Assembly (NCBI GenBank): GCA_023653785.1
Contig: JAMKCH010022313.1
Span: forward strand, 46,918 to 110,917
Source of the DNA: Ophioderma brevispina
Lineage: Eukaryota > Echinodermata > Ophiuroidea > Amphilepidida > Ophiodermatidae
DNA: 64,000 nt
Reading direction: 5' to 3'
The position numbers were made by a program, and so were the translations under genes. Shown one piece after another: positions 1 to 10,103 of the stretch (positions within the stretch are counted from its first letter, which is position 1; each line of letters begins with the position of its first letter). The notes beneath the pieces are model-generated. The model saw nothing but the letters and a program-made list of their open reading frames with translations. It searched no databases and was not told the origin of the DNA.

Positions 1-110
1 CACCAAATCATCACATTGTAAATTTAACAGATTTCTTTTTCTCAGTGATGGCTTAACAAATAATTACTTCGAAGTTTAGCAAATGTGTAATTCTTAGAGA
101 TTATTTTGTT

Positions 111-1001
111 TAATTGATTTTAATAAAACAGACAATTGGAATTCATCCTAAAAATGTGAATCGCGAGAAACGCAAAACCAATTTATTTTTTTGGTAGCTG
201 ATATTAATTTTTGTGTCATTGTATTTCAATTTTGTGTCATTAATTTTCGTCCAATTGCTCGTCGAATTCGTCCGTCAATTTGATATTAAAACAATTGGTA
301 TTCATTATCGTCTCTCTCAATTTAGTCACGTGTGTGTAGGCCTATTTTATTAACATTAAATATCGTTCATTTGGGAATGGTTCTGAAATGTTTTTTCCTC
401 CAATGTATCTTCAAAACGTGCTAATTTCTGCCTTATCTTTTTTGAGTCTCTTCGCCTGAAAAATTACGCAAATAAGTGAATTTTACCAATTTGATAAATA
501 AGGAAATATATAATATTGTCAATTCGATATAAAAAAATGAATCTTGAATCTTGAAAAATATGTATGTTTATCTTTTGTTTGAACTTTTTAACTTTTGAAT
601 TTTTATGATTTTGACTATTTTGGCTTAAGCCGTTTTCAAATAAGCATATATAGTGCAACTCCACACGCTCCTTTTTCTTAGACGAAGGCTGCTTTTTACA
701 TGCACTATTAATTGGATATATGGCCTTATAAGGTGAGAACCAATCAAGAAATAAACACTTTATTTCATTTAATGATTACCCGACGAATATGAAAGGCATG
801 ATTCTTAAAATCAATTATAAAAGACTAAATTGTTTTTTCTATTCAGTAGTCATCGCCACGCGGGACGAATTTGTCAACGGATTTGACGAATATCAACGAT
901 GCACAGTTGAAATACAATGACACAAAAATGAACTTCAGTTTCTGAAAAGTTAACATTTTTAGGACGAAATCCAATTGTCTGTTTTTTATAAAAATCAATT
1001 A
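111..1001. mobile_element. Non-autonomous DNA element with long terminal inverted repeats
   Basis: The ends at about 111-156 and 952-1001 are inverted copies of each other; both read outward from a shared core ACAGACAATTGGA followed by a CCTAAAAATGT motif. A second inverted pair lies inside: TTGTGTCATTGTATTTCAA at 211-229 and its exact reverse complement at 907-925. Weaker pairing continues inward (about 257-287 against 862-899). No transposase reading frame is visible between the arms, so this looks like a MITE-type derivative of a DNA transposon. The outer limit is uncertain because some pairing may continue to about 71 on the left. I see no convincing target-site duplication, and the superfamily is not assigned. 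Confidence 0.6.
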
Positions 1002-1202
1002 CACAAGTGCGAAATTAACTGGGAAAACCTATAATAATGTCACTTATAAAGTGCTACAACGTATAAAGTACATAATCACACAAACACACCAAAAATAGTT
1101 TTTAATCTATAAATTAAATGAAATACAATATAAACTAAATATAACCCCTATTATTTTTAAAACATTTCAATTATTAAAAAGAAAGAAGGAGGTTCAGCAT
1201 AT

Positions 1203-1378
1203 GACCAATTTGCCACCCAAACTAACTCACTCTGATAAAAAAAGTATGTCTTCAGTCTAGTTTTAAAAGTGGAAACAGTTGGTGCATTTCTAACATCCAC
1301 CGGGAGGCTGTTCCACATACGGGGAGCTACAATGGCAAAAGCCCGGTTTCTTGAGCAAGGTTTCGTTTTGGTATGAGT
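1203..1378 (-). pseudogene. CR1/L2-type non-LTR retrotransposon, C-terminal RT remnant
   Basis: On the minus strand one frame stays open for about 55 residues and reads through RAFAIVAPRMWNSLPVDV and then APTVSTFKTRLKTYFF. The APRxWNSLPxxxR...FKxxLKTYLF signature is the extreme C-terminal end of ORF2 in many CR1/L2/Jockey-group non-LTR retrotransposons. Upstream the frame closes at once, and no RT core, endonuclease or poly(A) tail is seen, so it is a short dead fragment. It lies about 1.25 kb from a larger element of the same general type in the same orientation (2630-4340), which carries its own version of this C-terminal motif. It is therefore a separate insertion, not the missing end of that element. 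Confidence 0.75.
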
Positions 1379-2629
1379 CCTTTATGAGACCTTTCCCATA
1401 AATGTTTCTTTAATGTTTTATATGAAAATCACTTGGTGAAAATCATCTAGTCACCAAGTACGATTTGGCACTGTTCATATCAGTGGTTATGACAACCATG
1501 CAGCATTTTTTTTTTTGTGTAAAATGATTAAAACCTCTTTTAACCATTTGTCGATTTCTAATTGTCAGAAACCTATTGCCAAACAATGTTCGTGGATTTC
1601 GCGATACCCCATCACACGTTCATCATATTTATAGTAAACATAACGTGACCTGTTTGTCAATTCCTGTCAAAAGTAATGGAATTCATTAAAAAAATTGATT
1701 TAATTTCTTTCATATATGGGCCAATTAGCATTAACTTTATCATTGATATTGGATATATGTTTGGCTAATAAATCCCTAAATGCTCTTTTTTGCCACTTTT
1801 CAAAATCACGGAAACGGATCCTGGCCTGTGTTTATGGAAAGTGCTCAGTGTCAAGTTCATTTTATTCTCACCACATCTTCAGGGATTTAACAAAAACAAA
1901 AGTAAAATACAATATAATGTATTTAAATTTATTTAAAATACAATTGTTTAAAGACAGAGTGACATATACGCCAAAGTTGGGCTAATGAAGTCAAAATATT
2001 ATCACATTATTATATTAGATACATACCAAAGCTGAATTAGATTATTGTATATTAATCATTGTGTATCGATATAAGTGATAATAATATCATAGTATAGAAA
2101 AAATGGAGGCAGAAGATGGGTGTGGGAGAGGCCCATAAGATAGTGACCTTTAGGAATTGACCCCACCCATTGGAGATAAAACTTATTTGTGAGCAAGCAA
2201 GGGTGCGACAAACAAGAAACAGGACAAAACAGTGGCAAGATAAAAACAAGACGAAAAAAACAGGACAGGACAAGGTGGTGGGGTAACATGAGTGAATCAC
2301 GTGATTTTGGAAATAACATAAGGGTAAAAACGTAGAAGTAAAGATGGCAAAGCTGAGGTGAGCTAGCTGTATGAAAAAAAAAAATCGAAATAGGGCACCA
2401 CCCCCATTCTGGGGCCTACAGGATGATACGTTGGCTAGAAATTGAGAATTGGTTCTTCGCTAGAGTCCCGATAATGAATTAATGAAATAATAATTAAGTA
2501 GTTTATCTGTACAAACACTAGAAAGTTACTGATTAACAGGCAGGTAGAATATTTTGATATAAATAATTCTTAACATAATAAAAATTGAAAAATGTGTGCA
2601 TAATTAGTATTAGAAATAAGTGATTTTTA
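1379..2629. other. Unassigned intergenic DNA
   Basis: AT-rich sequence without a recognisable gene or element. The open frames here are short, and those at 2052-2319 run through a purine-rich, low-complexity patch. Confidence 0.4.
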
Positions 2630-4340
2630 AGATGGTTTTAAAAATATTGGCAGATTTTGATGATTGTAGGTTTAGGTCAAGCGAATTCCAGATACTAGGA
2701 CCGGAGTTTTTAATTGAGTATTTAGTTAAATTCAAAGTAGCTATATTGGAATAAATTGTTTTTGCTGTCTTGTGTTATAATTATGGATGTCTTTGTGTTC
2801 AAAGAAAAATTTTTAATGATTTGGAAGGTTATTATACATAGCGGTGCATGAAGATTGCTGTTCGAAGTTTATTTATGTCAGAATCTGTGTCAGTGTTTTT
2901 TAATTTATGGAATAATGGCTTGGTATTGGTATGAGATTAAATAGGCGCACCAGTGCAAGTACGGATGATTGTTTTTGACGTTTAAAAGTCTATCAAGACG
3001 GGTTGGATTAGTTGAGTTTCCAGGGACAGGACGATGGATTGAGTGTAATGTTAGATGTTGCCCCAAAGCAATATTACTGTAGAAATAGATGGAAGAATCA
3101 GAGTGTTATATAAAGTGAACAAGATATCAGGTGGTAGTGTAGGTTTAAGTCTTTTTTAAAGAACTCAATAATCCTAGAGACTGGGTTGGTGATCTTGGAA
3201 ATATGGTTTTTCATATTCATAAGTTTGTCAATTACAACTCCAAGAAATGTGGTGTTAGTTGTGGGATTTATGTAGTATTATCAAATGGTATGGGCGTTTA
3301 GGAGGTTGTTGGGACTTTTGGAGAAGTGAATGTAATTTGTTTTTTTTTTAACATGGAGGAGAGCTTATAGCTTTTAAACCAATTTGTGACATGAAACATT
3401 TCAGTGTGAAGGTAATGAGGGTATCTAAGTTGGGATGGAAGGAAAGAAAAGAAAGATGTTGGGTGTCATCTTGCCAAAAAGGACAAAAGAGCGGAAGGCA
3501 GATGAATGAGAATATCATCACATAAATTAAGGAAAAGAGAAAGAAGAGGACAAGTTATAGAGCCTTGGGGAACACCGCATTGAACGGTAGACGACCGAGG
3601 GGATATGAGTATCAAAACAGGGTACATTGGTGACGATTGAAGGTAGTCTGGGAGAAGCGTTAAGGGAGAGTTCCGCGTATACCGTAGGGGAGAGCCTGGT
3701 TAGGAGAATAGAATGATCAATGGTGTCGAACGCATTAGAAGATTCAGAAAAATACCAATGGTATGATGATCAATTGATGAGAGCGGAGAGGATTTTGCAA
3801 GATATCAAGAAGAGCCCAGGTCAGTGGAATGTTTCCTGAAGACATATTGATTGGGTGAAGGATATTATGGGAAGAGAGGAAGTTGTCAAGCTATTGTAGA
3901 TCAGGAGTTCGAGGATGTCGGAAACACGGGTAGGAAGTGCAAATTAGGGAGGACGGTAATTGGAAAAGAAAGTATGGGATCATCCTTTTGAAGACTGGAA
4001 TAACTTAGCAACTTTCAAATCAGCAGGGAAGAAAACACCCGTAGAAAGGGAAAGATTAAAGACATGGGCCAAAGTGGGTAACATTATGAGGGGGGAAAAT
4101 TTCTTTTACTACGGCTGTGGACTTATGTCATCAAAAACCAGAATATTACGTGTCTAAATTTGGAAATAATAATCGAGGAGTTCTCTGGGTGAGTTGGATT
4201 GAAGAATACTGAATTTTCAAAGGGTTGCCTTTAGGAAATATGGGAGCTGGATGAAGAATGAATCTGACTAGGCTAATTTTGGGCCAATTTCAGCAAAGCA
4301 TTTGACAACTCTCCGCACTGTCCTTGGGATCAGAAACCTT
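2630..4340 (-). mobile_element. Degenerate CR1/L2-type non-LTR retrotransposon (RT portion)
   Basis: Read on the minus strand from 4340 downward, a broken reverse transcriptase can be followed in order. First comes a region like HVFNLSLSTGVFPADLK (near 4050) and a frame-shifted NYRP motif (near 3960). The RT core AFDTIDHSILL follows at about 3712-3738, then CGVPQGS at about 3560-3579. A FADDTQH-like catalytic box near 3470 needs a one-base shift. Next are TFLGVVIDKLMNMKNHI near 3240 and the C-terminal GPSIWNSLDLNLQSSKS near 2690. Several frameshifts and stops break the frame, so it cannot be active. Order and motifs fit the CR1/L2/Jockey group; the exact clade is not settled. The endonuclease and 5' end are absent. 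Confidence 0.85.
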
Positions 4341-5314
4341 GTAGAAACCAATCAATACGTGTGGGATTGAGAGTTTTATTTGTTGTCCAAGGATGTTGTT
4401 ATAGTTTTCCACGGGTTGTAATATGGTTTTATAAGAGTTTTAAATGTATTTGTGAACTAGGTTTGCGCGAATTTTGAGTAGATACGTTTAATTGTATTCC
4501 TATAATGAATATATTTATTTTATTTTATCGTTTGGGGTTTAAGATATGTTTGTATAATTTGTTCTAGTATTATGACTTCTGATGCCATTGGGGATTTCAA
4601 GGTTTAGCTCTTTAGTTTGTTGTTTTTCTTTTACTTTAGGTAAGTTTTATCATATAAGATGAGCATTTATTAATACATAGGTTGTAAGAATCGTCGGCAG
4701 AATCACAGTTTAAATTATTACAGATAGCACAATTAATATATGTTTTTCCCTTTAGACACTTACAACAATACGAACACAACATTTAGACTTATAACATAAA
4801 AGGAGAGAACTTTTGTTATGGATTAAAACCGAAGATAAGTGGCTATAGAGAGGAGCATGGTAAAAGAAAACACAGCAAAAGTCCTAACATGGGTAAAGTA
4901 CGGGGCAAAGTTACATTAAATAAATTGAAAAAATATTACGTACAGATGGTCTGGCGCATAAATACAATATGTGGGTGAATAATTGAACGATGATAAAACA
5001 CAAGAGGAAAAATAACTGGTAATTAACTTATGGGTACAATAATGATGGCTACAGTTGCATAAATAAGTCAACATTAGGATGAAATTGAATAGCTACTTAA
5101 AAGACGGCAGAGGCCCTAGGAATGACAAAGTGGAGTAAGCGCAGTGGAGAGGATGAGAAAATATGCAAGTGGAACCATCATTAAGTAATTCAGTAGTGAG
5201 ATTTTAGCAAAAATAACAAATTAAATTAGTTACCAGGAAAAGGGATGATATTTAATGAATTGAAAGGTGTAAATATCAAGTAAACCTAGATTAACAACAT
5301 AAATAAATACCGTT
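4341..5314. other. Unassigned intergenic DNA
   Basis: No gene, inverted-repeat pair or tandem array was recognised here. The composition is AT-rich throughout. Confidence 0.35.
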
Positions 5315-5365
5315 ACCTACTTTTTGCGGTGATCGTCAGGTTGCTAGTCATTTTCCTCTAGGGAT
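5315..5365 (+). repeat. Dispersed repeat, GCGGTGATCGTCAGGTTG family, copy 1
   Basis: The stretch contains TGCGGTGATCGTCAGGTTG followed by ATTTTCCTCTAGGGA. An inverted copy lies at about 49865-49935, and a weaker direct copy, TGCGGGGATCGTCACGATCG, at about 43355-43410. All three sit next to the phrase AAATACC/TACC...TTT. This is probably the end of a mobile element whose body I cannot delimit. Confidence 0.5.
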
Positions 5366-5448
5366 GTAGGGGATATAGAAACAAGAAATACAATCCCATG
5401 CAGTCATTTTATGTACTTTTGAAGACAATATGCATGTCATGTGGTGAC

Positions 5449-5620
5449 GCGTATGTAAGGCTGTTTAGACCCATCATTTTCAGCATTGTTGTCACCCACA
5501 AACCTCATACTTTTTAAACTTTTCACCAAGGATCCCATGTTTTTATTTTTTTTTTTGCAAATTTACCACTGTCACTCAAAGACCCGTATTTGTTTTGGAA
5601 AATTTTGATTAGGAATGTGC
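5449..5620 (+). repeat. Dispersed repeat shared with 11440-11600
   Basis: Both places run through the same order of phrases: GACGCGTAT, GCTGTTTAGACCC, TTTCAGCATYGTTGTCACCC, then CCACTGTC and AAAGACC. The copies are diverged. The second copy lies inside the block that is present in only one arm of the large duplication. Confidence 0.55.
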
Positions 5621-6079
5621 TCAAGAAGGGCATTGCAGATGCGGGCAGTTGAAGGAGTAAATGATCTTTGATGGCTGACAATATTAGATCTTGGAGTCGT
5701 AACTGCGAGGTCATGAGATCGTACAGACCGCCAGATATGAGGGTCTATATACTCGGAGTTTTAGGCATCAGTTGGCAAAGTAGTTCAGGAGCCCCCTGAT
5801 AGAACAGGCAGTGGAAGAGAATAATTGCTCCAACTACTCTTTGGTGTTTCAGTTGGTAAATATATTGAGCTTGATACTCCTCCTCTGGGTATTCTGGGTG
5901 TCTTGATATTGTGAAAGCATCGAAATTAATTGAAGATTGGACATAGTTACTGGTATTTGGAGCTCTGTAAAATTTCTTCCTAAAATTTCAGGTTGTGGAA
6001 TGTAACATCAGGTGTAACACAAACTGATTCATGAGTTAAAGATATTAAATAAGATATTGTGCGGGTGGTATGTCTATCT
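5621..6079. other. Unassigned intergenic DNA
   Basis: No recognisable feature between the dispersed repeat and the RTE-like remnant that follows. Confidence 0.35.
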
Positions 6080-6857
6080 ATCTAGCGACCGCAGCCCAGA
6101 TTGCTGATCACCATGTTGCGTCAAATGTCCCAGTCCATCGTTAAGTCGGGGATGTAAGATGGATCATGTTTGATGTCTCGAGCAATCACATCAATGTAGT
6201 TAAATGGGTGACTACCAATGTTTGGGCAAGGCAACCTCCAACATGTGACTACTTGATCAATCGCACAATGACAGTGATCGGTAAATTGTGCTCGTCATTG
6301 GGCAACAGAAGATGAAATTAGAGGGATATCTCGATATATCTGTGCTTGGTCATGTGATCACGCCAGGATATGTTTTGTACTCGCTTATAAGAAACTGGTG
6401 TAGGTGCCATCCAGTCTATCCTGTAGCTCTTTCTTTATGGTCCAGGTTTCAGATCCATATAACAGAATGCTCTCTACACAGGGCTCTTAAAGCCCGCAGC
6501 TTGGTTGAATTGGGGATACCAGATCACCATAAATGGTGTTTACTGCAGGCATTCAAAGCTTGTACTTTGCGTGATAGGAAGTCTTTTTTCTTGCTGTCGG
6601 CAACATAGGCCCCTAGGTACTTGGAGTCCCTGACCTCTTTGAGTTGGGTAGCGTCTGTAGTGCAGATAGGTCAATGATTATCTTCATCATTGACGGTCAT
6701 ATCATATATTCTGTCTTCTTGGCATTTAGATATATGCATTTAGATGCAGCATTCTCAAGTGATGTTAGTAGACCTTGTGCACCACATATCAGATCGGCCG
6801 TTAGAGCTAGATCATCTGCGTAGTCAAGGTCTGTAAGATGCTGACTTTGGTGACATC
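6080..6857 (-). mobile_element. RTE-like non-LTR retrotransposon, RT and C-terminal remnant
   Basis: On the minus strand the catalytic box LDYADDLALTADLICGAQ is readable, with YADD encoded at 6811-6822. It is followed by YLNAKKTEYM, a frameshift, then SKYLGAYVADSKK, a region like ILLYGSETWTIKKELQDRLD (about 6420-6480), and a C-terminal tail ending near 6080. This layout matches the group of RTE-like elements often misannotated in animal genomes as craniofacial development protein 2-like. At least four frameshifts or stops break it. The 5' part (endonuclease and first RT blocks) is missing, and the remnant stops where the TA-flanked element at 6860 begins. That element may have inserted into it, but I could not find the missing half beyond 7840. 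Confidence 0.8.
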
Positions 6858-7275
6858 TACACTGTTAAAAATGTTCCTAATTTTACCAGACTTTACCTTT
6901 TAAATTACGGTAAACCCCAATTATTCAATAATCTTCACGCATTTTTACCTATACATAACATAAAATTACAATTTGGAAGCAGAAAAATGTAAATGAACAG
7001 TGGCTAGAAAATAATACTACACATTTTGAAAAAGGGTAGTATTTATACGCTGACCGTTGTTATATTTTCCGTAATATTACGTTCTTTTGTAACTTACTTG
7101 TTTTTAATGTAAGAATATGAACTATGAAAATCGTTTTACCAATAAAATGTGTTAAATAACGTTATAAGTAACGTCATTAAAAAAATGCAAAATCTTATTT
7201 TCCCTATCATTTTTAAAAATAGTTTTAAAAACTCTTTTCCTCCTTTTTGTATTTAGTTAATTTGAAAAAGTAGTA

Positions 7276-7299
7276 CATACATATATATATATATATATT
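7276..7299. repeat. (AT)n microsatellite
   Basis: About 11 AT dinucleotides inside the CACTGTT element. The corresponding place in the second copy (about 16935-16955) is shorter and interrupted. Confidence 0.85.
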
Positions 7300-7331
7300 T
7301 AATTTTAGCATCTGCTATAAGTAAAGTCATG

Positions 7332-7385
7332 TAGTGTAGCGGATAAGGTTTAGGAATTGTAATCTTAAGACCCAGGTTCGAATCT
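7332..7385 (+). promoter_or_regulatory. tRNA-like internal pol III promoter (A and B boxes)
   Basis: TAGTGTAGCGG at 7332-7342 fits the A-box consensus TRGYNNARNGG at every position. GGTTCGAATCT at 7375-7385 fits the B box GGTTCGANTCC except for the last base. The spacing of about 32 bp is normal for a tRNA-type promoter. I could not fold the stretch into a full tRNA cloverleaf, so a tRNA-derived SINE head is more likely than a functional tRNA gene. Confidence 0.5.
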
Positions 7386-7841
7386 ATGTAAGGTACATGT
7401 ATTAAGTTTATTCATATGATAATTAATTGGTGACATGTGTACATTGCCATATAAAACAAAGTGTATAAACTGGTTTAAATCATTATTAATTTTTTTTTCA
7501 CGTTTTCCCTTTGTTTATTGCATCTTTTTCTCAAAATTGCTTGCCTGAAATATAACTTTTTTACAACCACGTGGTAACGTATTTACAACGTTTGTATGAT
7601 GGCATAGCTACAACGTGAAAATGTGTTCAGAGGATTTGTAATAACGTTTTAATTGTTAATATTGTTTAAACAAATCAAAAACCAACAATAACGTTGAAGC
7701 TGAGATTTTACGCCCGTTATTTTACGTTCCCTGCAATGGTTTCGTATTTTTACGGCTCCGGTTATTTTACGTTCTTAACGTTGTGAGTCCCAGCTGCCAG
7801 TCAAATCCCTGTTTTTTTACAGGCTTATTTTTAACAGTGTA

Positions 7842-8239
7842 GAGTGTCTTTGTATATATCTAGTGTTGTGTTATATTTTTGATACAATGTCATTTTGAGT
7901 CTTGCCCTCCTTAAAAGAGCTTTTTTCTTCATGCAACTCGTCATGAGTAGAAGTCCTGTAATCTTGTAATAGTGTTGTCGTTATCAATTGACTACCTAGC
8001 CATGATCATCATGACTATAGTTGTCCTGGCCGTCAGTTTCTAGTTGTCCATGCATTTATCTGTCGTGAGGTTTCCTTTGACCATAACACCTGCTGGGAAT
8101 ACTGACGGTGGCCAGTCGCATGAAATCAAGACTTTATTACCAATGCCGCTGTGGGTAAATGTACACAGATCCTCGCAGCTTGACGATCAGCAGGTGTATC
8201 TCCATATGTTCTTAGTATGGGAGCGCACCTAGGTTGTCT
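7842..8239. other. Unassigned DNA in duplication copy 1
   Basis: No recognised feature. The stretch is repeated, with many small indels, at about 17512-17890. Confidence 0.35.
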
Positions 8240-8485
8240 TTCTCTTTCTATCTCTTGGTCAACAATATATATTCGTTTGAATTTCACTTGAAATTATTCT
8301 CTTAAGTTTATTCTGAAATAGTGTCATAATTGATGTATTCATAGTTGTTTTCATATAGAATTAAGCTATTGTTTTTGTATTTGTCGTTTTAATAATGGTA
8401 TAATTGTGTTTTTTTTTTTTTCTTTGTGAAACGACCTTGAGACCCCTCTGCATTATATTAATTCGCTATTACAGACTATTATTAT
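8240..8485 (+). repeat. Probable LINE/SINE 3' tail (CCTTGAGA...CGCTAT...(ATT)n)
   Basis: After a long T run the sequence reads GTGAAACGACCTTGAGACC, then a CGCTAT phrase and ATTATTATTAT. A 3' terminus of the form GCGCCTTGAGA...GGCGCTATATAA...(ATT)n is common to CR1/L2-type elements and the SINEs that use them. The second duplication copy (about 18020-18125) preserves GGCGCTATAT better. No coding part is visible upstream. Confidence 0.5.
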
Positions 8486-9098
8486 TATCTTGGCCAATCT
8501 CCTGCCAATCTAATGATAGTCTCTTCTTCCATATGTTTTGAGCACCTTTAACATGTTCCCCTCTGTTAAACTGGTTTAACATTGTCCCCCTTGTAGTTGT
8601 TCATTTATGAAGTAAGACGCCCTCTTGAATAAACAGTTAAATGTAAAATAACGAGAAAACTATTAAATTGAGACCTCCAGTCCTACTAGAAACTACTTTT
8701 GTATAAATCTTGGCAGAAAAAAATATTTGTATGACCATAGATCATTTAAAGAAAATTAATCTTTTTTTTTCATTTAAAAAAGGGGGGTACTTTGGCGTGC
8801 CATTTTGTTTTCCGTTACATATCTCAAACGTTCAATGCGGATGGACTGTCAGCAGTTTTATTGTTCAACTAGAGGGTCTAAAGCATCAGAATCTGTTTAT
8901 AAAAACTATGTAAACATTTCTAAGTAGAGCAAAAAAATCAATGAAATGGCGTCCGTACTATAATAACAGTATAACATGAATATTAAATCTTCCTGGCGCG
9001 AAAGCCGGCGCACAGAGGTTTGGAAAAAAAATCAAGTGTGGTCCGTGACCGGACTCGAACCGGTAATATCCGGCTCGCGCAGTGCTCAAAAATAAATC
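8486..9098. other. Unassigned DNA, with a B-box-like site in reverse
   Basis: No coding content recognised. At 9051-9061 the minus strand reads GGTTCGAGTCC, a perfect pol III B box inside a CCGG-paired T-arm-like stem. No A box at the right distance was found, so no tRNA gene is called. Confidence 0.35.
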
Positions 9099-9279
9099 CT
9101 TACGGATTGTGATTAGTGACCAATCCATTTTTATAATGTTTGAAAATTTAAATTAAATCTTATTTGTCTTAGATCAATCCTATTAGAATTTGGGGGTTAT
9201 CAATCTATATGATTAGTGTTAATGCAATAGAGAGTAATTTAAATCCAACATAGATTGGTCACTAATTACAATCCTAATG
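9099..9279. mobile_element. Short fold-back MITE (about 180 bp)
   Basis: GGATTGTGATTAGTGACCAA at 9104-9123 faces GATTGGTCACTAATTACAAT at 9253-9272, giving inverted ends of about 25 bp with one or two mismatches. The interior is AT-rich and non-coding. The same element is found at the equivalent place of the second duplication copy (18747-18935). Confidence 0.7.
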
Positions 9280-9365
9280 ATTATCTTTGTAAAGGGGGAT
9301 GGCCCGATTTAAGATATAAAGTAAAGTTCCGCGCCGATATTTCAATCCGTTTTGATGTAGAACTA

Positions 9366-9520
9366 GAAAGCGGATTTTGTAAGGCCCCATCTAGTACTGG
9401 GGTAAAATTAATATTGGTCGACCAAAATGGAGTACATTTGCGCAGTGCATAACTTCCAAACCAAACATCCTTTAAACACCTAAGTTTCACAGAGTAAATG
9501 AGAAAAATAGTAGGTTCCTT
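9366..9520 (+). repeat. Dispersed repeat around ATTGGTCGACCAAAATGG
   Basis: The segment includes TTGTAAGGCCC, ATTAATATTGGTCGACCAAA and CCAAACCAAACATCC. A second copy is in the duplication (about 19030-19160), and an independent third copy lies 37 kb away at 46148-46300. The motif GGTCGACC is a perfect palindrome. The element type is unknown. Confidence 0.6.
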
Positions 9521-10103
9521 TTGATACCAAAATTTTGACCACTTCCGGTAAAATCTGGTTCTGAGGACGAGGCCTATAGCGATCGGGCCCATTTACCTTT
9601 AAAAGGAAAATATGTCCAAATTTTTGTCAACTCAGTTTGACTTACAATAAAAATCATAAAATATATGTAATACATGACATCACGAATTCCGAAAAAATAT
9701 AACAATTTGATGTAAAATTAAACAAAATAGAGGCATTTTAATTTTTACTTTTTTGACATACGAAGAAACCGGGCGGATTTTTCGCCACGGCTTATTGATC
9801 AAAAGCGGCCCAATTTTTTGCTCTCTCGTGACGTCAAAGTGAGGATGACCAAACATCGTGTTGACTCTACTTGTTTAGTGCTGACACTGTAATATTGTCG
9901 ATAAAGGAAAGTATATAAATTAGAAAAATAAGTTTACAAGAATGACATATTTTGTTTTCATTTCGTTGTGTTTTAATGTATTTTAAGTGGCCAACACGCG
10001 AAGATGGTCACAACGACGTAATTATGGATGGTCAGCACTTTTTGACGTCCCATTTTGCCTGCGATGTGGAGTTGTCGGAAGCGTTTTCGGTAAGCTAATT
10101 GGG

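Larger units (their letters stand above)
6860..7839. mobile_element. MITE-like element, CACTGTTAAAAAT inverted ends, TA target site
   Basis: The left end is CACTGTTAAAAAT (6860-6872) and the right end is its exact inverse, ending at 7839. A TA dinucleotide flanks each side (6858-6859 and 7840-7841), as expected for a TA-duplicating (Tc1/mariner-like) element. Near the right end many short motifs such as TTTTACG and TTACGTTC repeat. No transposase is encoded. It contains an (AT)n run and a tRNA-like pol III promoter (separate entries). The large duplication starts about 33 bp inside its left end, so the second copy lacks that end. Confidence 0.75.

Noticed and set aside
9040..9110. tRNA gene on the minus strand
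   Set aside because: A perfect B box and T-arm-like stem are present, but no A box at the right distance and no cloverleaf; copy 2 differs by an insertion of about 40 bp here.
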